A stretch of DNA of 64,000 bases. It comes from Austwickia chelonae NBRC 105200. Its GTDB lineage: Bacteria > Actinomycetota > Actinomycetes > Actinomycetales > Dermatophilaceae. The stretch is taken from NCBI RefSeq assembly GCF_000298175.1, contig NZ_BAGZ01000005.1:682001-746000 (forward strand), in the 5' to 3' direction. A program made the position numbers and the translations under genes. Below the pieces are notes generated by a model that worked only from the letters and a program-made list of their open reading frames with translations, did not search any database and was not told where the DNA came from. How positions within the stretch are numbered: position 1 is the first letter of the stretch; each line of letters starts with the position of its first letter. Of this stretch, positions 30,045 to 39,870 are shown piece by piece.

Positions 30045-32339
30045 GTGTCGATGACCGACGCCCCCCAAGGCTGTCCGAGCAACGGACTTCCCATCTCCAC
30101 GCCTTCTCTGGCAGATGTCGCCTGGCGCGATTTCGAGCAGGGCCGATGGTGTGACCACGTTGACGTCCGGGACTTCCTCCAGCGCAACTACACCCCCTAC
30201 GAAGGCGATTCCTCCTTCCTGGCCGAGGCCACCCCGCGGACGACACAGATGTGGGAACGCCTCACCGCGTTGTTCCCCGAGGAGCGCGAGCGCGGCGTCT
30301 ACGACGTCGACGCCACCACGCCGTCGACCATCACCTCCCACCAGCCGGGCTACATCAGCAAGGACGACGAACTGGTCGTCGGCCTGCAGACCGACGCCCC
30401 GCTGAAGCGGGCCATCATGCCCAACGGCGGGTGGCGCATGGTCGAGGGTGCACTGAAGACCTACGGGTACCCCGTCGACGAAAACCTGCGGACGATCTTC
30501 ACCAAGTACCGCAAGACCCACAACGCCGGTGTCTTCGACGCCTACACGGCCGACGTCCGGGCCGCCCGTTCGGCACACATCGTCACCGGTCTGCCCGACG
30601 CCTACGGCCGTGGGCGCATCATCGGCGACTACCGCCGCGTCGCGCTCTACGGTGTCGACGCCCTGATCGAGGGCAAGAAGAACGAACGTGACGAGCTGGA
30701 CGCCCTGCGCTCCACCGAGGACGTCATCCGGGACCGCGAGGAGCTCTCCGAGCAGATTCGCGCCCTGGGTGAACTCAAGGAGATGGCCGCCTCCTACGGC
30801 TACGACATCTCCGGCCCGGCCGGCAGCGCCCACGAAGCGATCCAGTGGCTGTACTTCGCCTACCTCGCGGCGGTGAAGGAGCAGAACGGCGCCGCCATGA
30901 GCCTGGGGCGGACCACCAGCTTCCTCGACGTCTTCATCGAGCGTGACCTGCGCAACGGGGTCATCACCGAAGAGCGTGCCCAGGAGCTGATGGACGACTT
31001 CGTCATCAAGCTGCGCATCGTGCGCTTCCTGCGCACCCCGGAGTACGACGCACTCTTCTCCGGCGACCCGACGTGGGTGACCGAATCCATCGGCGGCATG
31101 GGCGAGGACGGACGCACCCTCGTCACCAAGAACAGCTTCCGCATGCTGCAGACCCTGTACAACCTGGGGCCGGCGCCGGAGCCGAACATCACCGTCTTCT
31201 GGTCGGAAGACCTGCCGCAGGGTTTCAAGGACTTCTGCGCCCAGGTGTCCATCGACACCTCCGCCATCCAGTACGAGTCGGACCACCACATCCGCGGCCA
31301 CTGGGGTGACGACGCCGGGATCGCCTGCTGCGTCTCCGCCATGGCCATCGGCAAGCAGATGCAGTTCTTCGGCGCACGGGTCAACCTGGCCAAGGCGCTG
31401 TTGTACGCCATCAACGGTGGCCGTGACGAGATCTCCGGCAAGCAGGTCGCTCCGGTCTGCGCCGCGGCAGAGGGTGAATTCCTCGACTACGACGATGTCC
31501 GGGCGAAGTACGACAGCCTGCTCGACTGGCTGGCCCAGACCTACGTGGACGCACTGAACTGCATCCACTACATGCACGACAAGTACGCCTACGAGCGCAT
31601 CGAGATGGCCCTGCACGACCGGGAGATCCTGCGCACCATGGCCTGCGGCATCGCCGGCCTGTCGGTGGCCACCGACTCGCTGTCCGCGATCAAGTACGCC
31701 AAGGTCCGTCCGGTGCGGGACGAGACCGGCCTGGTCGTCGACTACACCGTCGAGGGGGACTTCCCGACCTTCGGCAACGACGACGACAAGGTCGACTCGA
31801 TCGCCGCCGAGCTCGTGGAGAGCTTCATGGCGAAGATCCGCAGGCTGCCCACCTACCGCAACAGCCTGCACACCCAGTCCGTGCTCACCATCACCAGCAA
31901 TGTCGTCTACGGCAAGCACACCGGGAACACCCCGTGTGGACGTCGGGCTGGGCAGCCTTTCGCTCCGGGCGCCAACCCGATGAACGGTCGTGACACCCAC
32001 GGCATGTTGGCCTCCGCGCTGTCGGTGGCGAAGCTGCCCTACGCCGAGTCCCAGGACGGCATCTCGCTGACGAACACCGTCGTCCCCTCCGGGCTGGGTC
32101 GCACCAAGGAGGAGCAGGTCGCCAACCTGGTCGGCATCCTCGACTCCTACATGGGCGCCGAGGGATACCACGTCAACATCAACGTGTTGAACCGCGACAC
32201 CTTGTACGACGCCATGGAGAACCCGGAGAAGTACCCGCAGCTCACGATCCGGGTCTCCGGGTACGCGGTGAACTTCGTCCGGTTGACCCGCGAGCAGCAG
32301 CTCGACGTCATCTCGCGTACCTTCCACGAGCGGGCCTGA
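30045..32339 (+). CDS. pflB: Formate C-acetyltransferase (pyruvate formate-lyase)
   Basis: PflB splits pyruvate with CoA into acetyl-CoA and formate anaerobically by a glycyl radical. The 764 residues are near the family length (~760). The catalytic cysteine pair is Cys428-Cys429 in [10 protein letters not shown], and the radical glycine is Gly739 in [21 protein letters not shown]. The GTG at 30045 is chosen because GGAGGAG lies 9 bases before; the ATG two codons later is the alternative. The activase gene follows after one base. It indicates fermentative capacity. Confidence 0.96.
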   Translation: MSMTDAPQGCPSNGLPISTPSLADVAWRDFEQGRWCDHVDVRDFLQRNYTPYEGDSSFLAEATPRTTQMWERLTALFPEERERGVYDVDATTPSTITSHQPGYISKDDELVVGLQTDAPLKRAIMPNGGWRMVEGALKTYGYPVDENLRTIFTKYRKTHNAGVFDAYTADVRAARSAHIVTGLPDAYGRGRIIGDYRRVALYGVDALIEGKKNERDELDALRSTEDVIRDREELSEQIRALGELKEMAASYGYDISGPAGSAHEAIQWLYFAYLAAVKEQNGAAMSLGRTTSFLDVFIERDLRNGVITEERAQELMDDFVIKLRIVRFLRTPEYDALFSGDPTWVTESIGGMGEDGRTLVTKNSFRMLQTLYNLGPAPEPNITVFWSEDLPQGFKDFCAQVSIDTSAIQYESDHHIRGHWGDDAGIACCVSAMAIGKQMQFFGARVNLAKALLYAINGGRDEISGKQVAPVCAAAEGEFLDYDDVRAKYDSLLDWLAQTYVDALNCIHYMHDKYAYERIEMALHDREILRTMACGIAGLSVATDSLSAIKYAKVRPVRDETGLVVDYTVEGDFPTFGNDDDKVDSIAAELVESFMAKIRRLPTYRNSLHTQSVLTITSNVVYGKHTGNTPCGRRAGQPFAPGANPMNGRDTHGMLASALSVAKLPYAESQDGISLTNTVVPSGLGRTKEEQVANLVGILDSYMGAEGYHVNINVLNRDTLYDAMENPEKYPQLTIRVSGYAVNFVRLTREQQLDVISRTFHERA

Positions 32340-32340
32340 G

Positions 32341-33165
32341 TTGGGCGTCTGCAGCCTCACCCTCGGCGGGACTGCAGTAGCTCCTGCCGCTGTCGAGTCG
32401 CCCGACGACGCACGCCGCCTGGCGGACGTGCGCGACGGGCGGCTCGGCTCGGTGCACTCCTGGGAGCTGGTGACCGCGGTCGACGGACCGGGTACCCGGA
32501 TGACCTTGTTCCTGTCCGGATGCCCGCTGCGTTGCCTTTACTGCCATAACCCGGACACGATGCGCGCCCGGGACGGGGATCCGACGGACGTGGTGGACGT
32601 GCTGAACCGGATCAGCCGGTACCGGGGTGTCTTCGCCCGCACCGGTGGCGGGATCACCGTGTCCGGAGGTGAGCCGCTGCAGCAGCCCGCTTTCCTGGCG
32701 CGGATCCTGCGCGGTGCCAAGGAGATGGGCATCCACACGACCATCGACACATCGGGTTTTCTGGGGGCCCGGGCGAGCGACTCCCTGCTCGACGACGTCG
32801 ACCTGGTCCTGCTGGACGTCAAGTCCGGGCTGCCTGAGACCTACCGGACGGTGACCGGTCGGGACCTGGCCCCGACCTTGGCCTTCGGTGAACGCCTGGC
32901 TCAACGGGAGACCCCCATCTGGATCCGTTTCGTCCTGGTCCCGGGGCTGACCGACGCCCCGGAGAACATCGAAGCGGTCGCCGACCACGTGGCCGCCTGG
33001 GGCAGCGTTCAGCGGGTCGAGGTCCTGCCCTTCCACCAGATGGGTCGCGACAAGTGGCAACGGCTGGGCATGACGTACCAGCTGGAGGGGACCAAGGCGC
33101 CCTCGGTGGACGAGGTCGCCCGGACCCGTGAGGTCTTCGCCTCCCGAGGGCTCACGGTCTACTGA
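32341..33165 (+). CDS. pflA: Pyruvate formate-lyase-activating enzyme (radical SAM)
   Basis: PflA installs the glycyl radical on PflB using a [4Fe-4S] cluster and S-adenosylmethionine. The CxxxCxxC cluster motif is SGCPLRCLYCHNPD with cysteines at 61, 65 and 68. GRLGSVHSWELVTAVDGPGTR upstream and GGGITVSGGEPLQQP downstream are typical. At 274 residues from TTG 32341 the first ~30 residues are extra compared with usual activases; a GTG at 32428 (VRDGRLGS) is a reasonable alternative. A large terminator follows. Confidence 0.93.
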   Translation: MGVCSLTLGGTAVAPAAVESPDDARRLADVRDGRLGSVHSWELVTAVDGPGTRMTLFLSGCPLRCLYCHNPDTMRARDGDPTDVVDVLNRISRYRGVFARTGGGITVSGGEPLQQPAFLARILRGAKEMGIHTTIDTSGFLGARASDSLLDDVDLVLLDVKSGLPETYRTVTGRDLAPTLAFGERLAQRETPIWIRFVLVPGLTDAPENIEAVADHVAAWGSVQRVEVLPFHQMGRDKWQRLGMTYQLEGTKAPSVDEVARTREVFASRGLTVY

Positions 33166-33173
33166 TCGCCCAC

Positions 33174-33224
33174 AGCTGCTTCGGTTCGAGACGCCCGTTC
33201 CGGGCGTCTCGAACCGAAGCAGCT
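33174..33224. terminator. Perfect 24-bp hairpin after pflA
   Basis: The 24-base arms at 33174-33197 and 33201-33224 are exact reverse complements with only a TTC loop. It begins 8 bases after the pflA stop and ends about 100 bases before pgi. It should terminate the pfl transcript. No T-tract follows. Confidence 0.85.
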
Positions 33225-33322
33225 GGCTCAGGGATCACCGTTCCACAGTATCCATTCCTGCTTTGTAGGGTTGGTACGGAGGCGCCACGCCTCCGCGAGC
33301 ACGTCGACGAGAGGTGAAGATG

Positions 33323-35002
33323 ATGCGCGTTCCCGTGGATCCGACTTCGACCCGAGCCTGGGAGAGGTTGACCGAGCTCGAGAACGGGCTGAAGCCCGAC
33401 CTGCGCGCCTGGTTCGCTCAAGATCCGGACCGGGCCGACCGGTTGTCCTTCGCAGCAGCCGACCTGCACGTCGACCTGTCCAAGAACCTGATCTCCGACG
33501 AGATCGTCGCAGCGCTGGTCGCGCTCGCCGAGGAGACCGGGGTGGAGGACCATCGTGACGCGATGTTCGCCGGTCAGCGGATCAATGTCACCGAGGACCG
33601 GGCCGTGCTGCACACCGCGCTGCGTCGTCCGCAGGACGCGCAGCCCCGACTGTGCGTCGACGGCCAGGACGTGGACGGCGATGTGCACGCCGTCCTGCGC
33701 CAGGTCTATGCCTTCGCGGACAAGGTCCGGTCCGGAGAATGGACCGGGATCTCCGGACGACGCATCGAAACCGTGGTCAACGTCGGCATCGGCGGGTCCG
33801 ACCTGGGCCCGGTCATGGTCTACGAAGCCCTGCAGCCCTACGTCCAGGACGGTCTGACCTGCCGATTCATCAGCAATATCGACCCGAGCGATGTTGCGGA
33901 GAAGACCCGGGGGCTCGACCCGGAGACCACCTTGGTGATCGTGGCCAGTAAGACCTTCACCACCTTGGAGACCATCACCAATGCGAAGCTGGTGCGCTCC
34001 TGGCTGTTGGACGGGCTCCGTTCCTCCGGGGCCGTCGACGGTTCCCAGGCCCAGGACCAGGACGCCGTGGCCCGTCATTTCGTCGCCGTCTCCACCGCGC
34101 TGGACAAGGTCGCCGACTTCGGGATCGACCCGGCGAATGCGTTCGGGTTCTGGGACTGGGTCGGCGGGCGGTATTCGGTCAGTTCCGCCATCGGCGCCTC
34201 ACTGGTCTGCGCGATCGGGCGCGAGAATTTCGAGTCCTTCCTCGACGGTCTCCACGCCATGGACGAGCACTTCCGTACGGCCCCGTTGGCTCAGAACGTT
34301 CCCGCTCTGATGGGGCTGCTCAACGTCTGGAATGTCGACTTCCTCGGCGCGCACACCCATGCTGTCCTGCCCTACGCCCAACAGTTGCACCGCTTCCCCG
34401 CCTATCTGCAACAGATGACCATGGAGTCGAACGGCAAGTCGGTGCGCTGGGACGGGACTCCGGTTACCTGCCCGACCGGTGAAATCTTCTGGGGAGAACC
34501 CGGAACCAACGGACAGCATGCCTTCTACCAGCTGATCCATCAGGGAACTCGACTCATCCCGGCCGATTTCATCGCCGTCGCCACCCCTGCCCATCCTCTC
34601 CTCGACGGCGAGGTCGACGTCCACGAGATCTTCCTGGCGAACTTCTTCGCACAGACGGCAGCATTGGCCTTCGGCAAGACCATCGAGGAAGTCCGTGCTG
34701 AGGGCACCCCGGAAGCGATCGTCACCGCCCGTGTCTTCGAGGGCAACCGGCCGACGACATCGATCATGGCTCCGGCGCTGACGCCTGCTGTCCTCGGACA
34801 GTTGATCGCCCTCTACGAACACATCACCTTCGTCCAGGGTTCCGTCTGGGGCATCGACAGCTTCGATCAGTGGGGCGTGGAACTGGGCAAACAACTCGCG
34901 AAGGAAGTCGCCCCCGCAGTATCCGGTGACGAGGAGGCCCTGACGAAACAGGATCCCTCCACACGGAACCTGATCCGTTACTACCGTGCGCAGCGGCGCT
35001 GA
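33323..35002 (+). CDS. pgi: Glucose-6-phosphate isomerase
   Basis: Pgi interconverts glucose 6-phosphate and fructose 6-phosphate. The frame gives about 559 residues. Motifs include [17 protein letters not shown], the phosphate-binding [15 protein letters not shown], the signature [14 protein letters not shown], the catalytic MESNGKSV region and the C-terminal [14 protein letters not shown]. The start is one of two adjacent ATGs (33320, 33323) behind AGAGGTG; 33323 has the better spacing. A DedA-like gene follows 8 bases after the stop. Confidence 0.95.
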   Translation: MRVPVDPTSTRAWERLTELENGLKPDLRAWFAQDPDRADRLSFAAADLHVDLSKNLISDEIVAALVALAEETGVEDHRDAMFAGQRINVTEDRAVLHTALRRPQDAQPRLCVDGQDVDGDVHAVLRQVYAFADKVRSGEWTGISGRRIETVVNVGIGGSDLGPVMVYEALQPYVQDGLTCRFISNIDPSDVAEKTRGLDPETTLVIVASKTFTTLETITNAKLVRSWLLDGLRSSGAVDGSQAQDQDAVARHFVAVSTALDKVADFGIDPANAFGFWDWVGGRYSVSSAIGASLVCAIGRENFESFLDGLHAMDEHFRTAPLAQNVPALMGLLNVWNVDFLGAHTHAVLPYAQQLHRFPAYLQQMTMESNGKSVRWDGTPVTCPTGEIFWGEPGTNGQHAFYQLIHQGTRLIPADFIAVATPAHPLLDGEVDVHEIFLANFFAQTAALAFGKTIEEVRAEGTPEAIVTARVFEGNRPTTSIMAPALTPAVLGQLIALYEHITFVQGSVWGIDSFDQWGVELGKQLAKEVAPAVSGDEEALTKQDPSTRNLIRYYRAQRR

Positions 35003-35010
35003 TCCGCAGC

Positions 35011-35553
35011 GTGGACGGGTGGAATGACCTCAATACGTGGCCATTCGCTGCCCTCTACGCCTTCTTCCTCTTCGGGGCCCTGACGAGAAGCCAGGCCACC
35101 TATTGGACGGGCCGGGGTCTGCGCGTGGGCGGAGAACGCTCACGCCTGGCCCGCCGGCTCGACCGACCTGCGGTGCGTACTGCAGAACGGCTGGTCGCCC
35201 GATGGGGCGCCCCGATCATCGTGCTCTCCTTCCTGACGATCGGGGTGCAAACAGCCATCAATCTCGCGGCAGGAGCTCTCCGGATGCCGATGCGGCGTTA
35301 CTTCCCGGCATCGTTGGTGGGGTCGTTGATCTGGGCAGCGATCTACACCACGATCGGTTTTGCCGTGGTCGAGGCCTGGGTGCAGGACGAAGCAGGCCCC
35401 TGGCTGATCGTGATGCTGATCCCTCTCGCCCTCATCGGTGCGGCGACTTGGGCCTTCCGGAGAGAGAACCGTCACGACGACGCCGAGCGCAGCACAGATG
35501 CAGCCGCTGCTGCTCTCCCTCCGGGCTCCCCTCCCGAGGACGACCGACGTTGA
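35011..35553 (+). CDS. DedA/VTT-domain membrane protein
   Basis: This 180-residue protein has several membrane segments: WPFAALYAFFLFGALTRSQATYWTGRG, WGAPIIVLSFLTIGVQTAINLAAG, FPASLVGSLIWAAIYTTIGFAVV and WLIVMLIPLALIGAATWAF. The middle part, with G-A-P-I-I-x-L-S-F and N-L-A-A-G-x-x-R-M-P, resembles the VTT (SNARE-associated) core of DedA proteins, which flip lipids or support membrane homeostasis. The C-terminus is a charged, probably disordered tail. It is likely co-transcribed with pgi. Assignment to DedA is moderate because the N-terminal part is short. Confidence 0.72.
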   Translation: MDGWNDLNTWPFAALYAFFLFGALTRSQATYWTGRGLRVGGERSRLARRLDRPAVRTAERLVARWGAPIIVLSFLTIGVQTAINLAAGALRMPMRRYFPASLVGSLIWAAIYTTIGFAVVEAWVQDEAGPWLIVMLIPLALIGAATWAFRRENRHDDAERSTDAAAAALPPGSPPEDDRR

Positions 35554-35576
35554 TCCCGGACCTCGGACCGGCATAG

Positions 35577-35614
35577 GGCGAGGGGCCGCCCGAAAATCAG
35601 GGCGGCCCCTCGCC
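35577..35614. terminator. 15-bp hairpin between convergent DedA-like gene and nusB
   Basis: GGCGAGGGGCCGCCC (35577-35591) is exactly complementary to 35600-35614 with a GAAAATCA loop. Lying between convergent genes, it can terminate both transcripts. Confidence 0.85.
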
Positions 35615-35650
35615 ATGTCGTCAGTGAACGACCTGCCTCACCGTGACCGG

Positions 35651-36103
35651 TCAGGTCAGATCGAGGGTGTTCTTCACCTCTGACAACCGGGAGAGCAGTC
35701 CGTTGACGAAACTCGGTGACTCATCGGTCGACAAAGCCGTCGCCAACTCCACTGCCTGCTGGGTTGCCACCGCGTCCGGAACGTCGGAGTTGTACAGGAC
35801 CTCCCAGGCGCCGACCCGCAGGATCGCCCGATCGACAGCAGGCATACGTTCGACCGGCCACCCCTGGCTGTACGTCCCCAGCACCTCGTTGATCCGCTGC
35901 CAGTGCTCGACGACCCCGTCCACGATCTCCACCGTGTACCCCCGCAGAGGCGTCTCGGCGACCGGTTTGGTCATCCGTTCGGCCAACAGGGTGCCGGCGT
36001 TCAAACCCCGTTGTTCCGACTCGAAGAGCAGGTCCAGTGCCGCCCGACGCGCTTTCGTACGCGCGCCGGACAGCGGTGCCCGCCCGCCGGAGGAAGAAGC
36101 CAT
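35651..36103 (-). CDS. nusB: Transcription antitermination protein NusB
   Basis: NusB binds boxA RNA with NusE for rRNA antitermination. The 150-residue all-helical protein shows TKARRAALDLLFESEQRG near the N-terminus, VDGVVEHWQRINEVL, WPVERMPAVDRAILRVGAWEVLY and a final ATALSTDESPSFVNGLLSRL, the conserved C-terminal motif. It overlaps the efp stop by one base (TGATG), the usual actinobacterial efp-nusB order. Confidence 0.95.
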   Translation of the reverse strand: MASSSGGRAPLSGARTKARRAALDLLFESEQRGLNAGTLLAERMTKPVAETPLRGYTVEIVDGVVEHWQRINEVLGTYSQGWPVERMPAVDRAILRVGAWEVLYNSDVPDAVATQQAVELATALSTDESPSFVNGLLSRLSEVKNTLDLT

Positions 36104-36663
36104 CAGTTGACGCGACCCAGGTAGCTGCCGTCCCGGGTGTCGACCTTGACCCGCGTGCCGGTCTCCAGGAACAAGGGGACCTGGATCTCCGCGCCGGTCT
36201 CCAAGGTGGCCGGCTTGGTGCCACCGGTGGACCGGTCGCCCTGCAGACCAGGCTCGGTGTAAGTGATCTCGAGCTCGACCGAGGCCGGCAGCTCGACGAA
36301 CAGCGGAGCCCCGTCGTGGGTGGCGACGATGGCTTCCTGGTTCTCCAGCATGTACTTCTCGGCCTCACCGACGACGGTGCTGCTCACATTGATCTGGTCG
36401 AAGGTCTTCCCGTCCATGAAGACGAAGTCGTCGCCGTCCTTGTACAGGTACTGCATCGTCCGCTTGTCGACATTGCTGGTCTCGACCTTGGTGCCCGCGT
36501 TGAAGGTCTTGTCGACGACCTTGCCCGAGAGCACATTCTTCAGCTTGGTGCGCACGAAGGCGCCACCCTTGCCCGGCTTGACGTGCTGGAACTCCACCAC
36601 GGTCCAGAGCTGGCCGTCGATGTTCAGGACCAGGCCGTTCTTCAGGTCATTCGTGGTTGCCAC
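36103..36663 (-). CDS. efp: Elongation factor P
   Basis: EF-P relieves ribosome stalling at polyproline. The GTG at 36663 ([36 protein letters not shown]) gives 186 residues, the usual length. The loop reads PGKGGAF, with lysine where E. coli EF-P is modified. The C-terminal OB domain ends [20 protein letters not shown], the family signature. The open frame continues to 36939, but a GA-rich ribosome-binding site and family alignment place the start here. Confidence 0.96.
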   Translation of the reverse strand: MATTNDLKNGLVLNIDGQLWTVVEFQHVKPGKGGAFVRTKLKNVLSGKVVDKTFNAGTKVETSNVDKRTMQYLYKDGDDFVFMDGKTFDQINVSSTVVGEAEKYMLENQEAIVATHDGAPLFVELPASVELEITYTEPGLQGDRSTGGTKPATLETGAEIQVPLFLETGTRVKVDTRDGSYLGRVN

Positions 36664-36700
36664 GGATCGTCTCTCTTCTCGACTCTTCGGTTCGTCATAA

Positions 36701-36706
36701 ATTCTA
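36701..36706 (-). promoter_or_regulatory. Possible -10 box of the efp-nusB promoter
   Basis: TAGAAT on the minus strand lies 38 bases upstream of the efp start, in the AT-richest part of the gap, giving a leader of about 30 bases. No clear -35 hexamer is seen 16-18 bases further upstream. Confidence 0.35.
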
Positions 36707-36840
36707 CCGGCCTGCGCACGACCTCCCCGCGACGCGCCATCCCCCCAGCATCGCGTAATCTCGAGTCGTCCCGCCCGTACCGCGGGCCTGTCCCGGATGT
36801 CCCGGCCAGGTTCCCGGTCGCGTCCGCCCGAGGAGGCCCC

Positions 36841-38631
36841 ATGTCCCCCCGGCATCGCGTCAGTGCGGCGCTGCTGGCGCTCACGTGCGGCGCGCTCGCC
36901 GCGTGCAGCAGTTCGCCGCAGCCGCCTCCGGCAGCGCAACTGCCGGCCAACACGGTGAACAGCCCCGACAAGGTCCCCGTCATCGTGAACGCCGTCGAAC
37001 CCGAACGAGCGCTCCTTCCTGCCGACATCGGTGACGACTACGGCACCAGGATCGGTTCACTGATCTACCGCGGTCTCGTCCGTTACGACGCCAAAGGCCG
37101 TCTGGTGAACGAGGTCGCCGAAGAGATCGCGACGATCAATTCCACCTTCTACCGGGTAAAGATCCGCAAGGGGTGGGTTTTCGGCAACGGCGAGCCGGTC
37201 ACCGCAGCGTCCTTCGTCGACGCCTGGAATTTCGCCGCCGACCCGGCGAACAAACAGCTGCACGCCGACGCCTTCTCCTCCATCGCCGGATTCCGGACCC
37301 TACGCGGGTTGAACGAACCGGCGGTCCCGCCGGCCGGAGGCAAGGTCGAGCCCACACCCACGACCAGTACCACGAAGCCATCGGTCAACCCCACCCGGCA
37401 CACCCAACGCGCCTCGGCATCGGCCTCGCCTACGTCGACGCCCAGCCCGTCCGGACCCCAGGACGATCCTGCAGGTCCCCCGTCCGGGGCCCTGGTCGGC
37501 CTGGCGGTCGTCGACGAACTGGAGTTCACCATCAGGTTGGCCGCCCCCGACTCGACCTTCACCGACCGGTTGGCTCAGCTCCCCTTCTCGCCGCTGCCCT
37601 CCGCAGCGTTGAAGGATCCCACCGCATTCGCCACCGCCCCGGTCGGTAACGGCCCCTACCAGCTCAGTGGGGGTTGGCTCGCCGGCAAGGAAGTCCGCCT
37701 CATCCCCAATGCTTCCTACTCAGGAGGCGAACCGGCCCGTAACGGCGGCCTGACCTTCCGTTTCTTCCCCGATCCCAGCGGAACCTACCCGGCTTTGACG
37801 AGCGGCCGTCTGGACGTCCTGGACTCCATGCCGGTCACCGCACTCGACCGGTACAAAGGCGACCTGGGGTTCCGTGCGTCGAACCAGGCCGTCGGTGTCA
37901 CCACCTCCCTGGTCTTCCCGGTGACCCGCCCGGAATGGACCGGAGAGGAAGGCCGATACACCCGTCAAGCCATCTCCCGCGCCATCGACCGCAAGGCTCT
38001 CGCCGAGGGGATCTACGCCGGAACCAGGGCTCCGGCCAACGACTTGGCCTCCCCGGTGGTCGCCGGATACTCCAACGACATGTGCGGGGACGACTGTCGC
38101 CATGACCCTCACGCGGCTCGCACCGAGCTCAACCGGGTCGCCCAACCCATGCGGTCACTGGAGATCGCCTACGGGGCGGACTCCGGCGGACGGCCCGTCG
38201 TGGAAGCCCTGTGTTCAGCCATCACCTCGGCGGTCGGGATCACCTGTGTTCCGCACCCGGTGCCCAGGCAGGCCGCTCTGGAGCGGGCCGCAGCCCTGCA
38301 CCAGATCACCATCCCCATGCTGACCACCCGGCGGATGACCCATCCGGACCTCAGCGGTTTCCTCTCCCCCCGTTTCATGGCCGGTTCCAGCGAGAATCTC
38401 AGCGGATACAGCGGACCCACGGCACAGACCCTGTTGGCCAAGGCTGCCGCCACCACCGACGTCGAGCAGCGGACCAAGGTCTACCAGGAGGCCGAGAAAG
38501 CGATCCTGCACGACATGCCGGAGATCCCCTTGTGGTACGTCAACGCGACAGTCGGCCGCGGCGAACGTATCCAACCGTTGAAGATCGACGTCTTCGGGCT
38601 GCCCATCTACACCGAGATGGCCCGTCCGTGA
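36841..38631 (+). CDS. Peptide-type ABC substrate-binding lipoprotein (family 5) in a two-component operon
   Basis: The ATG at 36841, with GAGGAGG before it, gives 596 residues. A signal peptide ends in the lipobox ALAAC with the lipidated Cys22, so the protein is anchored outside the membrane. The fold is the DppA/OppA type: [22 protein letters not shown] near the front and [11 protein letters not shown] at the end. A Pro/Thr/Ser-rich insertion at about 160-217 interrupts the first lobe. No permease or ATPase gene is next to it. Instead a histidine kinase starts 3 bases after its stop, so a sensing role is inferred. The upstream open frame to 36037 is a shadow of efp. Confidence 0.88.
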   Translation: MSPRHRVSAALLALTCGALAACSSSPQPPPAAQLPANTVNSPDKVPVIVNAVEPERALLPADIGDDYGTRIGSLIYRGLVRYDAKGRLVNEVAEEIATINSTFYRVKIRKGWVFGNGEPVTAASFVDAWNFAADPANKQLHADAFSSIAGFRTLRGLNEPAVPPAGGKVEPTPTTSTTKPSVNPTRHTQRASASASPTSTPSPSGPQDDPAGPPSGALVGLAVVDELEFTIRLAAPDSTFTDRLAQLPFSPLPSAALKDPTAFATAPVGNGPYQLSGGWLAGKEVRLIPNASYSGGEPARNGGLTFRFFPDPSGTYPALTSGRLDVLDSMPVTALDRYKGDLGFRASNQAVGVTTSLVFPVTRPEWTGEEGRYTRQAISRAIDRKALAEGIYAGTRAPANDLASPVVAGYSNDMCGDDCRHDPHAARTELNRVAQPMRSLEIAYGADSGGRPVVEALCSAITSAVGITCVPHPVPRQAALERAAALHQITIPMLTTRRMTHPDLSGFLSPRFMAGSSENLSGYSGPTAQTLLAKAAATTDVEQRTKVYQEAEKAILHDMPEIPLWYVNATVGRGERIQPLKIDVFGLPIYTEMARP

Positions 38632-38634
38632 CCG

Positions 38635-39870
38635 GTGGCGACGCTCCGAACGTCCCAGGACGTCGTTGAACCGGGCATGACTCCCCAGGACGACGAGGTC
38701 GGCTCTTCGGCGCCGATGACCCTGGCGCACCACGCTTGCCTCGTCGTCCTGGTCCTGGCCCTCCTGGGCGCCTTGTGGTGGGAGGTGACGGCGCCTGCGG
38801 GTACCCGGCCTGGCAGCAGCATGGGCGACCTCGGTTGGGTGGCTTTCCTCGCCCTCCCGCTGCGGCGACATTGGCCGGTCGCTACCGGAAGCCTCACCAC
38901 GGTGCTCTCGACATTCAGCCTGCCTGCAGTCGTTCCCCGGGTGATCACCACAGGTGCCATCGGGGCCCGCCGCCAGTGGTGGCAGGTCATCACGATCCTC
39001 CTTGCACAGGCCTGCGCTCTCCTTCTGCAGTTCTTCTGGCAGGTCGACGAATCGGATCTGCACATCTGGCGGGTCGTCGCCGCAGGCCAGATCATGCTCA
39101 CCGTGATCGTCCTGGCCATCGGCGCCTACCGGGGGGCCCGGCGCGAACTGATGGCTTCCTTGGTCGCCCGCGCCGAAACAGCGGAACGGGAGCAGGAGGC
39201 CCGGGTCGCCCAGGCACGGAGCGCAGAGCGCGCAGCCATCGCCAGGGAGATGCACGACACACTGGCGCACCGTATCTCCCTGGTCGCCATGCACGCCGGC
39301 GTCCTGTCCTATCGCACCGACCTCAACCCGGAACAGATCAAGGACAGCGCAGGACTGATCCAGGAGAATGCGCACAGTGCACTGACCGAGCTGCGGGACA
39401 TCCTGGGTGTTCTCCGAGCCACCGATCCACTCTCGGGCTCGCTCCTCCCGGAGCGGCCCCAGCCGACGATGGACGACCTACCGCAGCTGCTGGACGACCT
39501 CCGTGCCGCAGGGTTGGACATCACCTTGTACGACCATCGAGCGACCCCCGACGGGCTTCCTGCGGCAACCGGAAGACATGCTTACCGCATCATCCAGGAG
39601 TGCTGCACCAATTCCCGTAAGCATGCGTCGGAGGAACCCGTGTCCGTGGTCCTGGGCGGTCGCCCTGGGGAACAACTGATCATCGAGGTGTCCAACCCAC
39701 TGCCCAGCTCCCATACCGGTCAGAGCACCCCCGGGTCCGGTGTGGGGCTCATCGGGCTGACCGAACGGGCCCACCTGGCCGGAGGATCACTCGACCACAT
39801 GCGTACCCGGGACCGTCGCTACCGGGTACGCGCCCGTCTGCCCTGGCCGTCGGAGAAAGAAGCGAAATGA
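38635..39870 (+). CDS. Sensor histidine kinase, NarL/LuxR-partner type
   Basis: The 411-residue protein has four or five membrane helices within residues 30-165 with short outside loops, then a coiled coil and a HisKA_3 dimerisation box AIAREMHDTLAHRISLVAMHA, with the phosphorylated His207. The HATPase domain follows: RIIQECCTNSRKHA (N-box) and GSGVGLIGLTERAHLAGG (G-box). There is no large extracellular sensor domain. Its stop overlaps the regulator start (ATGA), and the upstream lipoprotein gene ends 3 bases before. GTG 38635 is used; ATG 38677 is possible. Confidence 0.92.
   Translation: MATLRTSQDVVEPGMTPQDDEVGSSAPMTLAHHACLVVLVLALLGALWWEVTAPAGTRPGSSMGDLGWVAFLALPLRRHWPVATGSLTTVLSTFSLPAVVPRVITTGAIGARRQWWQVITILLAQACALLLQFFWQVDESDLHIWRVVAAGQIMLTVIVLAIGAYRGARRELMASLVARAETAEREQEARVAQARSAERAAIAREMHDTLAHRISLVAMHAGVLSYRTDLNPEQIKDSAGLIQENAHSALTELRDILGVLRATDPLSGSLLPERPQPTMDDLPQLLDDLRAAGLDITLYDHRATPDGLPAATGRHAYRIIQECCTNSRKHASEEPVSVVLGGRPGEQLIIEVSNPLPSSHTGQSTPGSGVGLIGLTERAHLAGGSLDHMRTRDRRYRVRARLPWPSEKEAK

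Noticed and set aside
29811-32360. Minus-strand open frame of about 850 codons opposite pflB
   Set aside because: pflB has intact catalytic and radical motifs. The antisense product is low-complexity and Val/Gly/Asp-rich, typical of a shadow.
36037-36840. Open frame joined to the front of the lipoprotein gene
   Set aside because: It is the shadow of efp and nusB on the other strand. A clear ribosome-binding site and signal peptide place the lipoprotein start at 36841.
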